Shown here one piece after another: positions 25,691-36,477 of a stretch of 64,000 nt of DNA. Where the stretch lies: positions 248,001-312,000 of the forward strand of contig NW_027436640.1 of assembly GCF_031877795.1 (NCBI RefSeq), read 5' to 3'. The notes beneath the pieces are model-generated. The model was not told the origin of the DNA. It searched no databases and saw nothing but the letters and a program-made list of their open reading frames with translations. The DNA comes from Strix aluco. Lineage: Eukaryota; Chordata; Aves; Strigiformes; Strigidae. Position 1 is the stretch's first letter, and every line of letters starts with the position of its first letter. A program made the translations under genes and the position numbers.

Positions 25691-28540
25691 CTGCACCTAG
25701 TTTATAATTATTTTTATATTTTTATAATTACATTTTAATAATATTTATATTTTTATAATTTTATTTTTTATTATTATATTTTTTTGCTCTTTACTTTTTA
25801 TTCTTTTGATTGGGCTTTTAAAATTATTTTTATCCTTAGTTTTGCTCTCGTGTTTCTACATCCTTTCTTTCAGACTGTAAGAAAGGACGATCATCAATGC
25901 CACATTTGATTTATATAATTTTTAGAATTATATTTGTATAATTCGATGTTTTAACTGTTTATATTTGTTTTAAAAGCTATTCCTATAACTATTTTATAAC
26001 TATTTGAATGGCTATTTTTATTATTAATTTTCCTCTTTACTTTTTATTCTTTTAATTGGGCTTTTTAAAATTATTTTTATCCTTAGTTTTGCTCTCGTGT
26101 TTGTAAATCCTTTGTTTCGGACTCTAAGAAAGGACGATCATCAATGCCACATTTGACTTAAATAATTTCTAGAATTCTATTTTGATATTTCGATTTTATA
26201 GCTTTTTATATTTGTTTTTATAGGTATTCCTATAACTATTTTTATAACTATTTGAATGGCTATTTTTATTATCATTTTTGCTCTTTACTTGTTATTCTTT
26301 TAATTGGGCTTTTTAAATTATTTTTATCCTTAGTTTTGCTCTTGTGTTTCTAAATCCTTTGTTTCAGACTGTAAGAAAGGACTATCATCAATGCCACGTT
26401 TGATTTATATAATTTTTAGAATTCTATTTTTATAATTCGATTTCATAACTGTTTATATTTGTTTTTATAGGTATTCCTATAACGATTTTATAACTATTTG
26501 AATGGCTATTTTTATTATTAATTTTGCTCTTTATTTTTTTTTTAATTGGGCTTTTTTAATTATTTTTATCCTGTTTTGCTCTCGTGTTTCTAAATTCTTT
26601 GTTTCAGACTGTAAGAAAGGACGATCATCAATGCCACGTTTGACTTAAATAATTTCTAGAATTCTATTTTGATAATTCGATTTTATATCTTTTTATATTT
26701 GTTTCTATAGCTATTCCTATAACTATTTTTATAACTATTTGAATGGTTATTTTTAATATTATTTTTACTCTTTACTTTATATTCTTTTAATTGGGCTATT
26801 TTTATTATTTTTATCCTTAGTTTTGCTCTCATGTTTCTAAATTCTTTGTTTCAGACTGTAAGAAAGGACTATCATCAATGCCACCTTTGATTTATATAAT
26901 TTCTAGAATTCTATTTTGATAATTCGATTTTATAGCTTTTTAGATTTGTTTTTATAGCTATTCCTATAATTATTTTATAACTATTTGAATGGCTATTTTT
27001 ATTATTAATTTTGCTCTTTACTTTTATTCTTTTAATTGGGCTTTTAAAATTATTTTTATCCTTAATTTTGCTCTCGTGTTTCTAAATTCTTTGTTTCAGA
27101 TTCTAAGAAAGGATGATCATCAATGCCTTGTTTGATTTATATAATTTTTTAGAATTCTATTAAGGTAATTCAATTTTACAGCTTTTTACATTTGTTTTTA
27201 TAGCTTTTCCTATAACTATTTTATAACTATTTGGCTGTTTGTATTATTAATTTTGCTCTTTACTTTTATTCTTTTAATTGGGCTTTTAAAATTATTTTTA
27301 TCCTTAGTTTTGCTCTCGTGTTTGTAAATCCTTTGTTTCGGACTCTAAGAAAGGACGATCATCAATGCCACATTTGACTTAAATAATTTCTAGAATTCTA
27401 TTTTGATATTTCGATTTTATAGCTTTTTATATTTGTTTTTATAGGTATTCCTATAACTATTTTTATAACTATTTGAATGGCTATTTTTATTATCATTTTT
27501 GCTCTTTACTTGTTATTCTTTTAATTGGGCTTTTTAAATTATTTTTATCCTTAGTTTTGCTCTTGTGTTTCTAAATCCTTTGTTTCAGACTGTAAGAAAG
27601 GACTATCATCAATGCCACGTTTGATTTATATAATTTTTAGAATTCTATTTTGATATTTCGATTTTATAGCTTTTTAGATTTGTTTTTATAGATATTCCTA
27701 TAACTATTTTATAACTATTTGAATGGCTATTTTTATTAATTTTCCTCTTTACTTTTATTCTTTTAATTGGGCTTTTTTTACTATTTTTATCCTTAGTTTT
27801 GCTCTCGTGTTTCTAAATCCTTTGTTTCAGACTGTAAGAAAGGATGATCATCAATGCCACGTTTGACGTAAATAATTTCTAGAATTCTATTTTGATAATT
27901 CGATTTTATAGATTTTTATATTTGTTTTTATAGCTATTCCTATAACTATTTTATAACTATTTGAATGGCTATTTTTATTATTATTTTTGCTCTTTACTTT
28001 TTATTCTTTAATTGGGCTTTTTTTATATTATTTTTATCCTTAGTTTTGGTCTCGTGTTTCTAAATTGTTTCAGTCTGTAAGAAAGGACTATCATCAATGC
28101 TACCTTTGATTTATATAATTTCTAGAATTCTATTTTGATATTTCGATTTTATAGCTTTTTATATTTGTTTTTATAGCTATTCCTATAACTATTTTATAAC
28201 TATTTGAATGGCTATTTTTTTATTAATTTTGCTCTTTACTTTTATTCTTTTAATTGGTCTTTTTAAATTATTTTTATCCGTAGTTTTGCTCTCGTGTTTC
28301 TAAATTCTTTGTTTCATTTTGATAATTCGATTTTATAGCTTTTTATATTTGTTTTTATAGCTATTCCTATAACTATTTTATAACTATTTGAATGGCTATT
28401 TTTATTATTAATTTTGCTCTTTTTATTCTTTTAATTGGGCTTTTTTTACTATTTTTATCCTTAGTTTTGCTCTCGTGTTTCTAAATACTTTGTTTCAGAC
28501 TGTAAGAAAGGGCTATCATCAATGCCACATTTGACTTAGG
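25691..28540. repeat. AT-rich tandem repeat, ~247-bp unit, ~11 copies
   Basis: The landmark gaaagga recurs at about 25,881, 26,128, 26,375, 26,615, 26,862, 27,107, 27,349, 27,596, 27,838 and 28,081, spacings of 240-247 bp. The next full landmark is at 28,505, two units on but about 65 bp short, because the copy near 28,310 lacks the gactgtaagaaagg...ttctagaattct segment. Each unit carries ttttaattgggct, gctctcgtgttt, gatcatcaatgcca and ctattcctataact. Copies differ by scattered substitutions and T-run length changes. Two units (about 26,040-26,440 and 27,260-27,650) are nearly identical to each other, suggesting later exchange. No coding potential. Confidence 0.95.
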
Positions 28541-28785
28541 ATGATAAAGTGGCAGCAAGAAAGCAGGCCAGGTATTCCCTGTTTCCTCAAGAGCGAGAAT
28601 CTGCAGAATGAGGACCAGGACCAATGACACACTTTGAAAAGAGGAGGAGCAAGAAGGAGGTACGTGGTATTTTCCAAAGTATTACACTTGCCAACGCCAG
28701 TCGTACTTTCGGCCCTCCAAAACCTGCTCTGCTGTGCTTCTGGGCCAGGCATGGGAAGGAGAGCCAGGGCACGAGGGGTGTTTCT

Positions 28786-29300
28786 GGCTTGGTGGTGCCA
28801 GAGCCGCAGGCAAGGACGGAGCCAAAAGGACTCAGAGGAGCCCTGACAAGGGGCTGTGCTCAGTGCTACAGAGGACAAGCAGCAACCCCCGGGGGCCACC
28901 CTTGGGGCCCACCCTGGGAGTCTAGAAAGCTTCCTCCCCCCGGATGCGGGGCACGAGGGCCACCTTCATGGAGCAAGAGCAGCAGGCAACTGGCCAGCAT
29001 GGCCCAAAGGACCCCTGGCCAGGGGCCGTGCTCAGCGCTGCAGAGGAAGGCAAAAAACCCCAGGGGACACCTGCTAGCGCACCGTGGGGGGAAAAAAGCC
29101 TTCCTCCCCACAGCTGAAGGTCATGAGAGGCCATCTTCGTGGTGCACGAGCAGCAGGCAGTAAGCCAGCCAAAAGGGACCGGAGGAGCCCTGGCAAGTGG
29201 TCCTGCTCAGTGCTGCAGAGGAAGGCAAAAAACCCCCGGGGACCAGTGCCAATGTGCCCTGGGGGAAAATTCCTTCCTGACCCCAGAGTGCTGGCGATCG
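28786..29300. repeat. GC-rich repeat, three units of ~172-175 bp
   Basis: The phrase cagagga recurs at about 28,869, 29,041 and 29,216. Around it each unit has agcagcaggcaa, ccaaaggac/gaccgg, a gctcagtgctgcagagg segment and, in two units, aggcaaaaaacccc. The third unit ends in gggaaaattccttcctgaccccag and ggcgatcggctattcc, phrases that from memory resemble an old sauropsid interspersed repeat; this is unverified. An open plus-strand frame at 28,624-29,163 simply spans the repeat and I do not call it a gene. Confidence 0.8.
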
Positions 29301-29879
29301 GCTATTCCCTGAGCAGGTGAGCAAGACCTGCCTCCTCATCCCACAGGCTGGTCACGCCTCCCAGGAGATGCCCAAGCCCTGTTCTCCCTCACCTTGGAGC
29401 CATCTCAGGGGCTTCCGAGAGTGGCCAAATGCCCCTGGTCAGATTGACCTTGGGGGCAAGAATCTTTCCTGTGCCTGTCTAGCGGGTGCTCCAAAGCACT
29501 GGGACCCCTGACAACATCCCTGCATCCCATTTCTTACGGCTGCAACGGCGAGCTCTGCAGTGCTCCTCAAGGCGGCATTCATTCCCTTCGGCTGGCCACG
29601 GCTCTCCAGCAGAAACGGCCTGATAGCCTAGGGCACATCCAGCGCTTGGTGGCTCTTCTCATCTCCTGAGGGGTTTGCATCTGTTCCCGGAAGGCTTGAA
29701 GCAGGATTTCCATCCGTCAGATGAGATTTGAAGGTGGCCCTGCCAGGAGCTGGCCTTGCAGCAGAGAACCTCCAGCATCCTCGAGCAGGTTCCAGCCTTC
29801 CTCCCTCAGCCCCCTCCCAGTAATCCCACCCTCTCCTCAAGGGCTTCCTCTCAGATGTCTTTGGGCTGCCCCTGGGGCA
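29301..29879. other. Unassigned GC-rich stretch downstream (minus strand) of a promoter-like element
   Basis: No repeat or recognisable exon. On the minus strand it would be the transcribed region of the promoter-like element at 29,911-29,993. A minus-strand open frame at about 29,628-29,840 ends with residues ...SHQALDVP, but nothing about it is recognisable. Confidence 0.4.
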
Positions 29880-29910
29880 GCTCTGGCACAGCTGGACACT
29901 GGCAGGTGCC

Positions 29911-29993
29911 CCCTTTTATACTGCCCCGGGGCACTGCGACTGCTGCGTTGCCGGGGGTGACATTGTGACGTGGGGGCGGCATTGTGACGTGGG
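29911..29993 (-). promoter_or_regulatory. Promoter-like element: tandem CRE motifs and TATA box
   Basis: Read on the minus strand there are two copies of CACGTCACAATG (CRE half-site TGACGTG on the plus strand at about 29,965-29,974 and 29,984-29,993, 19 bp apart). Next comes GGCAACGC (about 29,945-29,953), which resembles one half of an RFX X-box, then GTATAAAAGGGG (TATA at 29,911-29,920). This order and spacing predict a start site near 29,880-29,890. Two CREs plus a strong TATA are typical of CREB/CREM-driven, often germ-cell, promoters as a class; that use here is inference. No transcript is visible, and the motifs may belong to an unrecognised mobile element. Confidence 0.45.
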
Positions 29994-29999
29994 GGTGAC

Positions 30000-30774
30000 T
30001 GACAGGGCCCCCCACGCACAGCCCCGCCCGCCCCCTCCGCCCAGCACCCTTCAGAGGAAGCCTTTGGGGTGCTGGCCCCGAGGCAGTCGCTGTGCCCAGG
30101 AGGCCCAGGGGCTGTCCCTGCCCTTGGTGGCCATGCACTGGGCACAGCTGAAACCGCCTGGAATGGTGGGGGGATGAAGTTACTGATGAGGTTATTCAGA
30201 TGCAAAGGAGCTGCTTTTTTTGGTTTTCTTTTAAATTAATAAAAGCAACGATATAAACCAATCCTCTAGCACATGCCTGGTAATGAATCAGTCTGCAAAA
30301 CTAGTGAAATGAGGGCGGAAAGCTGCCAGGCTATGTTGACTCAGTTAAAGAATCACAACATTTTGATGCCAGCCAGGTGTGAAGAGACAGGCCCTCGCCC
30401 CTGTCCAGACATGGCTCTGATGGAGCAGCAGGCAGAGTGAGGCTAGAGATGAGTTCCCTTGCCAGGAGTGCCCCCTCTGCAGAGGGCTGTTAGGAAGAAG
30501 ACAGCCTGTCAGGAGCCAGGACTTCAAACCACATCTACTTTATCAGCTAAAACCTGCACTTTGAGTCACACTTGGAAACGAACCAGTTTCCAAGGCAGTG
30601 CATCTTAAGAGCATGCTTTCCTCTTTGCAAGGGCCCTGCAAGGCCAGGAGGTGCTGAAATAGCACATCCTGAAAGAATTTAACTCTGGCAGTACTAACTG
30701 CATTCCCAGACAGTGCTCAGTATCAATCGATCACTGCACTGACTGCCACATCCAAAAAGACAGGTCATATCGTT
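30000..30774. other. Unassigned spacer
   Basis: GC-rich to about 30,180, then mixed composition. I see no tandem repeat, CR1 or splice-bounded exon. A plus-strand frame at 29,965-30,177 is uninterpreted. Confidence 0.4.
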
Positions 30775-30993
30775 TAGAACAGACTAGAATAGACTGTTTC
30801 ATGTGGAAGGGACGTACAGCGACCATCCAGTCCAACTGCTTGATCAATTCAGGGCTGACCAAAAGTTAAAACCTGTTGTTAAGGGCGTTGTCCAGATGCC
30901 TCTTAAACACTGACAAGCTTGGGGCATCAACCACCTCTCCAGGAATTTTGTTCCAGTGTTTGACCTCCCTCTTGGCAAACAAATGCTTCCTAA
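30775..30993 (-). mobile_element. CR1 LINE 3' fragment, inverted
   Basis: The reverse complement reads as a CR1 3' UTR. It shares ggttgatgccccaagc, acaggttttaacttttggtcag and the pattern ggactggatggtcgctgtac with this family, and it overlaps the 3' part of the 24,291-25,168 copy in the opposite orientation. About 220 bp survive. Confidence 0.85.
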
Positions 30994-32589
30994 TAACAGG
31001 ACGTCTTGGCTCAACCGTTCATCTCCATCGAGGAGGCTGGTCCTAGCAGGGACGAAGGTCCCAGGTGGAGCTCAGTGCCTGCCAAACGCTCTTTCTGCTG
31101 GTGAGAAGCCCAGAGGTTGGCTAGGGGTACTTGGAATATCCCAAAGCGCTATCCCTAAAATTTCAGATTCAAACTCCAATTCAGATAAAACTTCAGATCT
31201 ACCTTACTCCATGTTTTAAGACCTTTTATTTTAATCTTTTTAGCACTTGTCATTTATTCCTTCTTTCCATCTGTCCTGAGAACTGCAGATGATGTGGAGG
31301 ATGTAGCTGTCGCTGTATTCTTCAACTTTGACAAATGTTGCTTAGTATTGCTGCTGCGGAATGAGAATCCTGGCCGGCTCCTCTGGGTCCAGGCGTTGTG
31401 TATGTGGGAATGATTTCTGGCAAGAGCATTTTGAGCACTGGCGCAGTAGCAGCTTTCCTGGTGGGAAAGGTTTCTTCTGCCCCTCCTGAGAGGTGAGCCG
31501 TGATTACCAGCAGGGGCTTGAGTTGGTTGACGGGAGGTGTGTTGGTGTCAATGAGTTGTCAGTCTTTGGAATAGAGAGGATGCCCATACGATTGACGGTG
31601 ATCACACCACGCGCCGCCCGCCCCCCCCCGCCCCCCCCCCCCCCCCCGCTAGGATTGACGCTGATCAAGCCACGCAACCAGAAGCCACCTGCAGTGACAC
31701 AGGTCTGACTCCCTCCCTGCTGTCACACGAGGTCGTCTCGGCAGACACAAGGTCAGATGCTCCTGCGGGGAGCCAGGCTGCCTTGTTCGCAAAGCCCCGT
31801 CTCTCTCTCTCTCTGACTTGGTACTTAGAGAAAGACGTATTTGACCTTTTTAATTATGCTGAAAACTGTGAATTACTAAACTCTTAGTTTAGACGCATTA
31901 AGCGTTCTTTTGGGGCTAGAATGTGGTTTTCTAGATGTGATGCATTCTCATTTTCTCAAATTCTTGCAGAAGCATTTAGCCATGAGTTTTTCAAAATGAA
32001 TTTTGCAGTTGTTCCAGGCCTTCCTTCACTCGAAAGAATGTATTTATGCGTCACCATTTAAAACTGCATCAGACCATCCTAGTTAAATCTACGTTTTAAT
32101 AACTTTATTTATTGAAATGTTTTACAGGGTCAAACCTAATTTCTAGTAAGGAGAATTAATGGGTTTCGTTCAGTGAATGATGTCAGCATGCACAATATTA
32201 TCAGTGTTTTTGAAGAAGGGATTGGTGACATGGTAATGTTAAATCACGCTTGTGACAGCAGAAACTCTGATTTCACAGGGGTGATGCCAGCATCATCCAG
32301 CAACTCGAGTCGCTTTAAAGGATCACATACAAGTCATTTGGCAAATGTTCTCTAATTTAACTGTATGTGTTAAAAATATGTTTTACTTTGAAATCCTTAG
32401 CCATCATGTTAAAAAACCCCTTCTATATTACCGGCTTCACTGTGTTACACTGAACTCAGGAGGACTGGGAAGAAAGCTTATCACAAATATACTAATGTGG
32501 ATTCTTATCTCAGAATTTTTTTTGTATTTCCTTCTTAGATGTTTTTGAGACTTGAGAAAGTTTCTAAGTTTTGACATTTCACCCACCTA
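30994..32589. other. Unassigned intergenic sequence
   Basis: Apart from the poly-C duplication and a short CT microsatellite (31,801-31,814), I see no recognisable gene, repeat or splice-bounded exon. The part after 31,850 is AT-richer. Confidence 0.4.
31591..31680. repeat. 63-bp duplication containing a poly-C tract
   Basis: attgacggtgatcacaccac at 31,591 is matched by attgacgctgatcaagccac at 31,654. The first copy runs straight into a nearly pure C tract (31,617-31,648; 31 of 32 bases are C). The duplication flanks the C expansion. Such tracts can form G-quadruplex or i-motif structures and are also common places for assembly length errors. Confidence 0.75.
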
Positions 32590-33146
32590 GTGGTGAAGGG
32601 ATGGCAGTGGATGTAGTTCTTCTGGATTCTAGTAAAGGTTTTTGATAGTGTCCCTCATAGCATCCTTCTGGACAAGTTGTCCGACTGTGGGATGAGCAGG
32701 TTGATGGTGCACTGGGTGAAGAACTGGTTGAAGGGCAGAGCTCAAAGCCTTGTAGTGACTGAGGCTACATCTGGTTGGAGACAAGCCACCATCGGCGTTC
32801 CTCAGGATTCAGTCCTAGGGCCAGCTCTGTTCAGTATTTTATCAATGATCTCACTGGAGGAGTTGAATGTACCACTGGCAAGTTTGCCAGTGATACCAAA
32901 CTGGGAGGTGCTGATGACTCTCTTGAAGGACAGGAGGCCTTGCAGAGGGATCTAGATAGATTGGAGCACTGGGCAATCATTAATGGGATGAAATTTAAGA
33001 AATGAAAATACCGGCTTCTGCACTTGGGAGGGCACTATGTCAGGCACAAGCATAATGGGGAGAGGAGTGGCTGGAGAGCATCCCTGCAGAAAGGGATGCA
33101 GGGGCGCTGGCTGACAGCAGGCTCAGTGTGAGCCAGCAGTGTGAGC
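32590..33146 (+). mobile_element. CR1 LINE fragment with reverse-transcriptase remnant
   Basis: The first 300 bp translate, with interruptions, to the CR1 reverse-transcriptase pattern: F-DSVPHSILLDKL, WVKNWLKGRAQ, and GVPQDSVLGPALFSI (family form GVPQGSVLGP). The rest matches 24,291-24,560 almost base for base until about 33,146, where CR1 similarity stops. Stops and shifts show that it is inactive. Confidence 0.9.
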
Positions 33147-33549
33147 CGAGCAGCACGGGCCGGCTCCCGCCACCCCCATCCATCTCCTCAGCCTTGTAGG
33201 CCACCACCTTCCACCCCCTGCAGAGCTCGTATTTCAGCACCCGACCGCTGCCTCCCGCTCAGCCACCACTGGACCCCTCCGCCATGCTGCAGAGCACCCC
33301 TGCGCAGTGTGGAGGACTCCTGCACTTGCCCCAGCCCCGGCGCCACCGGCCCCGCACCCTGGTCTGCTCTGGGTTTACTCCAAAGCAAGCAGGTTTAGTC
33401 CAAAACCAACGGTTTAGTCCAAAACTAGCGTGGTTATTGCAAAGGGAAGGGGGTTAGTCCAGAGCAACCGCTGTAGCAGTAACTGCGCCCTCAGGTCACG
33501 CCCCAACAGCTGCGGCCTTGAGCCCAAGGGGCTCCTGGGGGGGCACAGC
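33147..33549. other. Spacer between the CR1 and the HYDIN stop codon
   Basis: This would be the 3' UTR side of the minus-strand HYDIN copy. I see no AATAAA on the minus strand in these 400 bp. Near 33,370-33,470 the plus strand has a small imperfect repeat of tttagtccaaaac. A minus-strand frame at about 33,140-33,240 reads ...YELCRGWKVVAYKAEEMDGG; it looks protein-like but I cannot assign it. Confidence 0.45.
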
Positions 33550-34022
33550 TCACCTGTGAGGGGGAAGGCCCCGGAGGTAGTAGACCCAGGAGACACCCCC
33601 TGCCCCAGTGCAGGACACCACCATCTTGCGGGTGACGGGGGCTGTGCCAGGGGTCAGGCCACCCTCGAAGGAGATGGAGAGGGAGGTGGTCTGCTTGGAG
33701 CGCAAGCTCTCGGGGGCCCTGAGGGTGAAGGCCAGGTGCTCCACCCGGTACTGGAAGGCCATGGGCTGCAGGAAGATGTTCTTGAAGGGGATGGAGGTGC
33801 TGTCATCAGCCTGGATGGGGGAGGGGCCCTGGGACTTGGGGGGAGGGCCAGGCCCAAGAGGGGGATGCTGTATTCCCCACCAAGCAGGGAGGAGAGCTGC
33901 AGTGTGGCCCTGGCTTCACCCAGCTGGCAGGGCTCGAAGGTCACATCCATGCTCACCTCCGAGCCTCCCGGGTTGGCAGGGGACACGCCGATGGTTTTCG
34001 TCAGGAAGCCGGCGCAGTTGGT
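33550..34022 (-). pseudogene. HYDIN: HYDIN-like terminal exon 22 with two frameshifts
   Basis: The first part reads TNCAGFLTKTIGVSPANPGG and SLLGGEYSIPLLGLALPP. The second part, one base out, reads FQYRVEHLAFTLRAPESLRS and VSWVYYLRGLPPHR, then TGA at 33,550-33,552, resembling the HYDIN C-terminus. The shift lies in a run of six C (33,838-33,843) where seven are needed. The exon also starts one base short: exon 21 leaves two bases, but gcag is followed directly by ACC. The homopolymer indel may be an assembly error. Confidence 0.92.
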
Positions 34023-34511
34023 CTGCACAGGGGAGAGAAGAGACCATGGAGGGGGCGGGTCACAAAAGCAGATCCAGCACCTCAGGAAGAAACAGAAGGT
34101 CCCCACCGTCACATTGTCTAGGGTCCCTGTCCCTTGCCTGTCACTGCGCCTGTCCCCCCCACCACTTGCCAGTGAGGAATGGCCATCAGGAATGTCCAAA
34201 CGTGCCCAGCAGGGACAACCCTGCACCCAAGTTCTGGAGGACCTTAAACCCCAGCCCTGGCAGTAACGGGGAAGTCTTGCATGGGCCACGGAACCTGCAA
34301 GAGCAGCTCCAGAAAGGGCAGCAGAGAACATCTGCAAGTGAAGACAGGCCAGCTGGGGACAAGCCCAGCATTGGTGGGGAGACCCGCAGGCTCATGTGGC
34401 CACCCCAGCTCAGCCAGGCCAAGCTAGAGGGGTAGGATCCCTTGACAGAGAGGGCTGATGCTGGCCAGACAAGCTGCCTCCCAGCAAGGGCCCAGGGCAG
34501 GCTGGGGTCAC

Positions 34512-34735
34512 CTGGAGTGGTAGTTGGTCTTCTGCTGGGCGTAATTCATTATTTTGGTGGTCATGGTCTGACTAGAGCCCAGTGTGGTGCAGAAGTAGAG
34601 GGGCTTCTCCGGCCCACTCATGGTGGCTTTCAGGTGCAGATTGTAATAGAAAGAGCCCAAGCTGCTGCTCCGGAGCACCAGGCACCCGGTGCTCTCACCC
34701 ACTTTCACAGGCTGATACTCAAAGACAAGATCATC
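34512..34735 (-). pseudogene. HYDIN: HYDIN-like exon 21
   Basis: Open, acceptor cctcccag, donor CTCCAG|gtgacc, phase 2 out. Contains DDLVFEYQPVKVGESTGCL, YYNLHLKAT and PEKPLYFCTTLGSSQ, as in HYDIN. Confidence 0.95.
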
Positions 34736-35359
34736 CTGGGAGGAACCAAAGGAGAAGCCACTGAGTCAGGCAGAGATGGGGAAAGCAGGGCCTGCAACAG
34801 GGGAAATCGGTCCCTGGTGTGCTCCAGCAGTGCTGGAAGGCAGCCCAGCACCCTCCCTTGCTCCAGGTCCCTCTCTCTGGGGCAGAGCCTTGCTACATCT
34901 GGGGGACAGTTCACTCGGGGGACCGTCCCCAACAGCTCAGAGCCCTCCAGCACTATCCCAGAAGCTTCCCACCCTAAAATGCCCCTCTACTCCCCCAGGG
35001 CAAAAAACACCTATCGATCGAGGCTGCAAACTCCCTGCCAGTGGGGTGAGGCATGCCCTGCAGCCACTCTAAACTGAAAATACCCACACTAAATACAGAG
35101 CCTGTGGCACAAGGACCCGCCCTGTGAGGCCTGATGGAAACATCTCAGAAGGGGTAGCATGGCAGACTCCACCAGCGCAGGGCGATTCCCACTAGGCATC
35201 TTCTTACACTCTGCTTCCCCTCCAGATTATTAGTAGGTGGGAGCTGTCACCCTTGGGAAGAAGCCCCAGATGGTTCATGCAGGGCGTCACCCCTCAGGAC
35301 CACCCACTCCCAGAAAGGCTGCAGGAGAGGAGAGCACACTGCATGAGCTTTGCTCCTAC

Positions 35360-35590
35360 CTCCGACTGCGCAGGAACAGTGAAATGTGGGGGAACACTGA
35401 TGTCGGGCACTTTGCAACGTACAGCAAACGTCACCGGGACAGGCAGAGGGTTGTCCACCTTGACGGTGGCAGACACTCTCTGCCCAACAGCACCGGTCAC
35501 TTCAAGAGTGCTGATGGGTCCTGAAGCAGTGGCCTTGAAAGTCACCATGTAGAACAAGTACTCCTTGGTCACCTTGTTGAGGAAGGTCAC
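35360..35590 (-). pseudogene. HYDIN: HYDIN-like exon 20
   Basis: 77 codons, phase 0 on both sides, open. VTFLNKVTKEYLFYMVTF, then VDNPLPVPVTFAVRCKVPDI and PAQSE. Acceptor cgattcag, donor TCGGAG|gtagga. Confidence 0.96.
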
Positions 35591-36013
35591 CTGAATCGGA
35601 GAAAAAGGGCAGCGCTGGTCATTCTGCACATAAAAATATACCAGCTGTGCTGAAGCCAGCCTCAAGAGCACCAAGCTCAGCACCCTGCTTCCAAGAACGG
35701 CTGTAAGCAGCCACCGAGGAAGAGTGCGAGGCTGGGGAAAGCGTGTGAGGTATTTCTACTTGATACTCTCCCGACTGCCCATTGATTCCAGCTCACCAGT
35801 GTCCTGGTCCACCTGTGCTTAGCAGCCCCCGGTGGGACCCTCACAGAGACTGACAGGTGAGTGGGGGGTGTGGAGAGATGCCTGCTGTTCAGTACCCACC
35901 CAGGACACCTACAGTCCCACCAGTGGGCACGGGGAGGTATGAGAGCAGGCGTGTAGCTTCTCAGGAAGTCAACAGCTCCTTGGAAGGCCCCACAGCCCCA
36001 TGTCCACACTTAC

Positions 36014-36164
36014 CATTGCGTTAAAGACTGCTTCCTTGTAGGAGAGGAAGGTGAGCTTGTAGTCCTTCTTGGCAGAGCCTGGCACATCAATGTATTCCAG
36101 CCCCTGCAGCACAGAACTGCTTTCCAGGTTTTCTGGTTTGAGCATGTCTACCACCACGAGGAAC
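36014..36164 (-). pseudogene. HYDIN: HYDIN-like exon 19
   Basis: Open, acceptor acccacag|G, donor GCAATG|gtaagt. Encodes FLVVVDMLKPENLESS, GLEYIDVPGSAKKDYKLTFL and ends FNAM. Ends in phase 0. Confidence 0.96.
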
Positions 36165-36477
36165 CTGTGGGTGAGAAGAATGCAGTGAAGGTCAACAGGA
36201 AGGACTCCCACAGGACACCCCTCATGGTGGGGTACAACCCAGCCCCTCTCTTCCTCAATGCCCCCGAGGGAGCCAGCTCTCATCTGCCTGGGAGGAAAGC
36301 CCTCCAGGACGGGTCTGCGTAGGCAGAACATGGCCAGTGTGATCCCAGACACCTACAGGCAGAAATAGCCAAGGAGAGTGAAAAGCTTGCAGGAAGGAGC
36401 TTCCAGGCAGTGGGAAGCTCTTCCTTGCACCACTGCAGGGATTGCTGATGGGATGAGACTTCCTGGGCTAGAGTCAC

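Noticed and set aside
25691-28540. Replication origin or mitochondrial-like AT-rich insert
   Set aside because: The high AT content is explained by the 247-bp tandem repeat; no mitochondrial or origin-specific sequence recognised.
28624-29163. 179-codon plus-strand frame
   Set aside because: It spans the three-copy GC-rich repeat and has no recognisable domain or splice structure.
33430-34435. Long plus-strand frames opposite the last HYDIN exon
   Set aside because: They are antisense shadows of GC-rich coding sequence; the minus-strand translation is the recognisable one.
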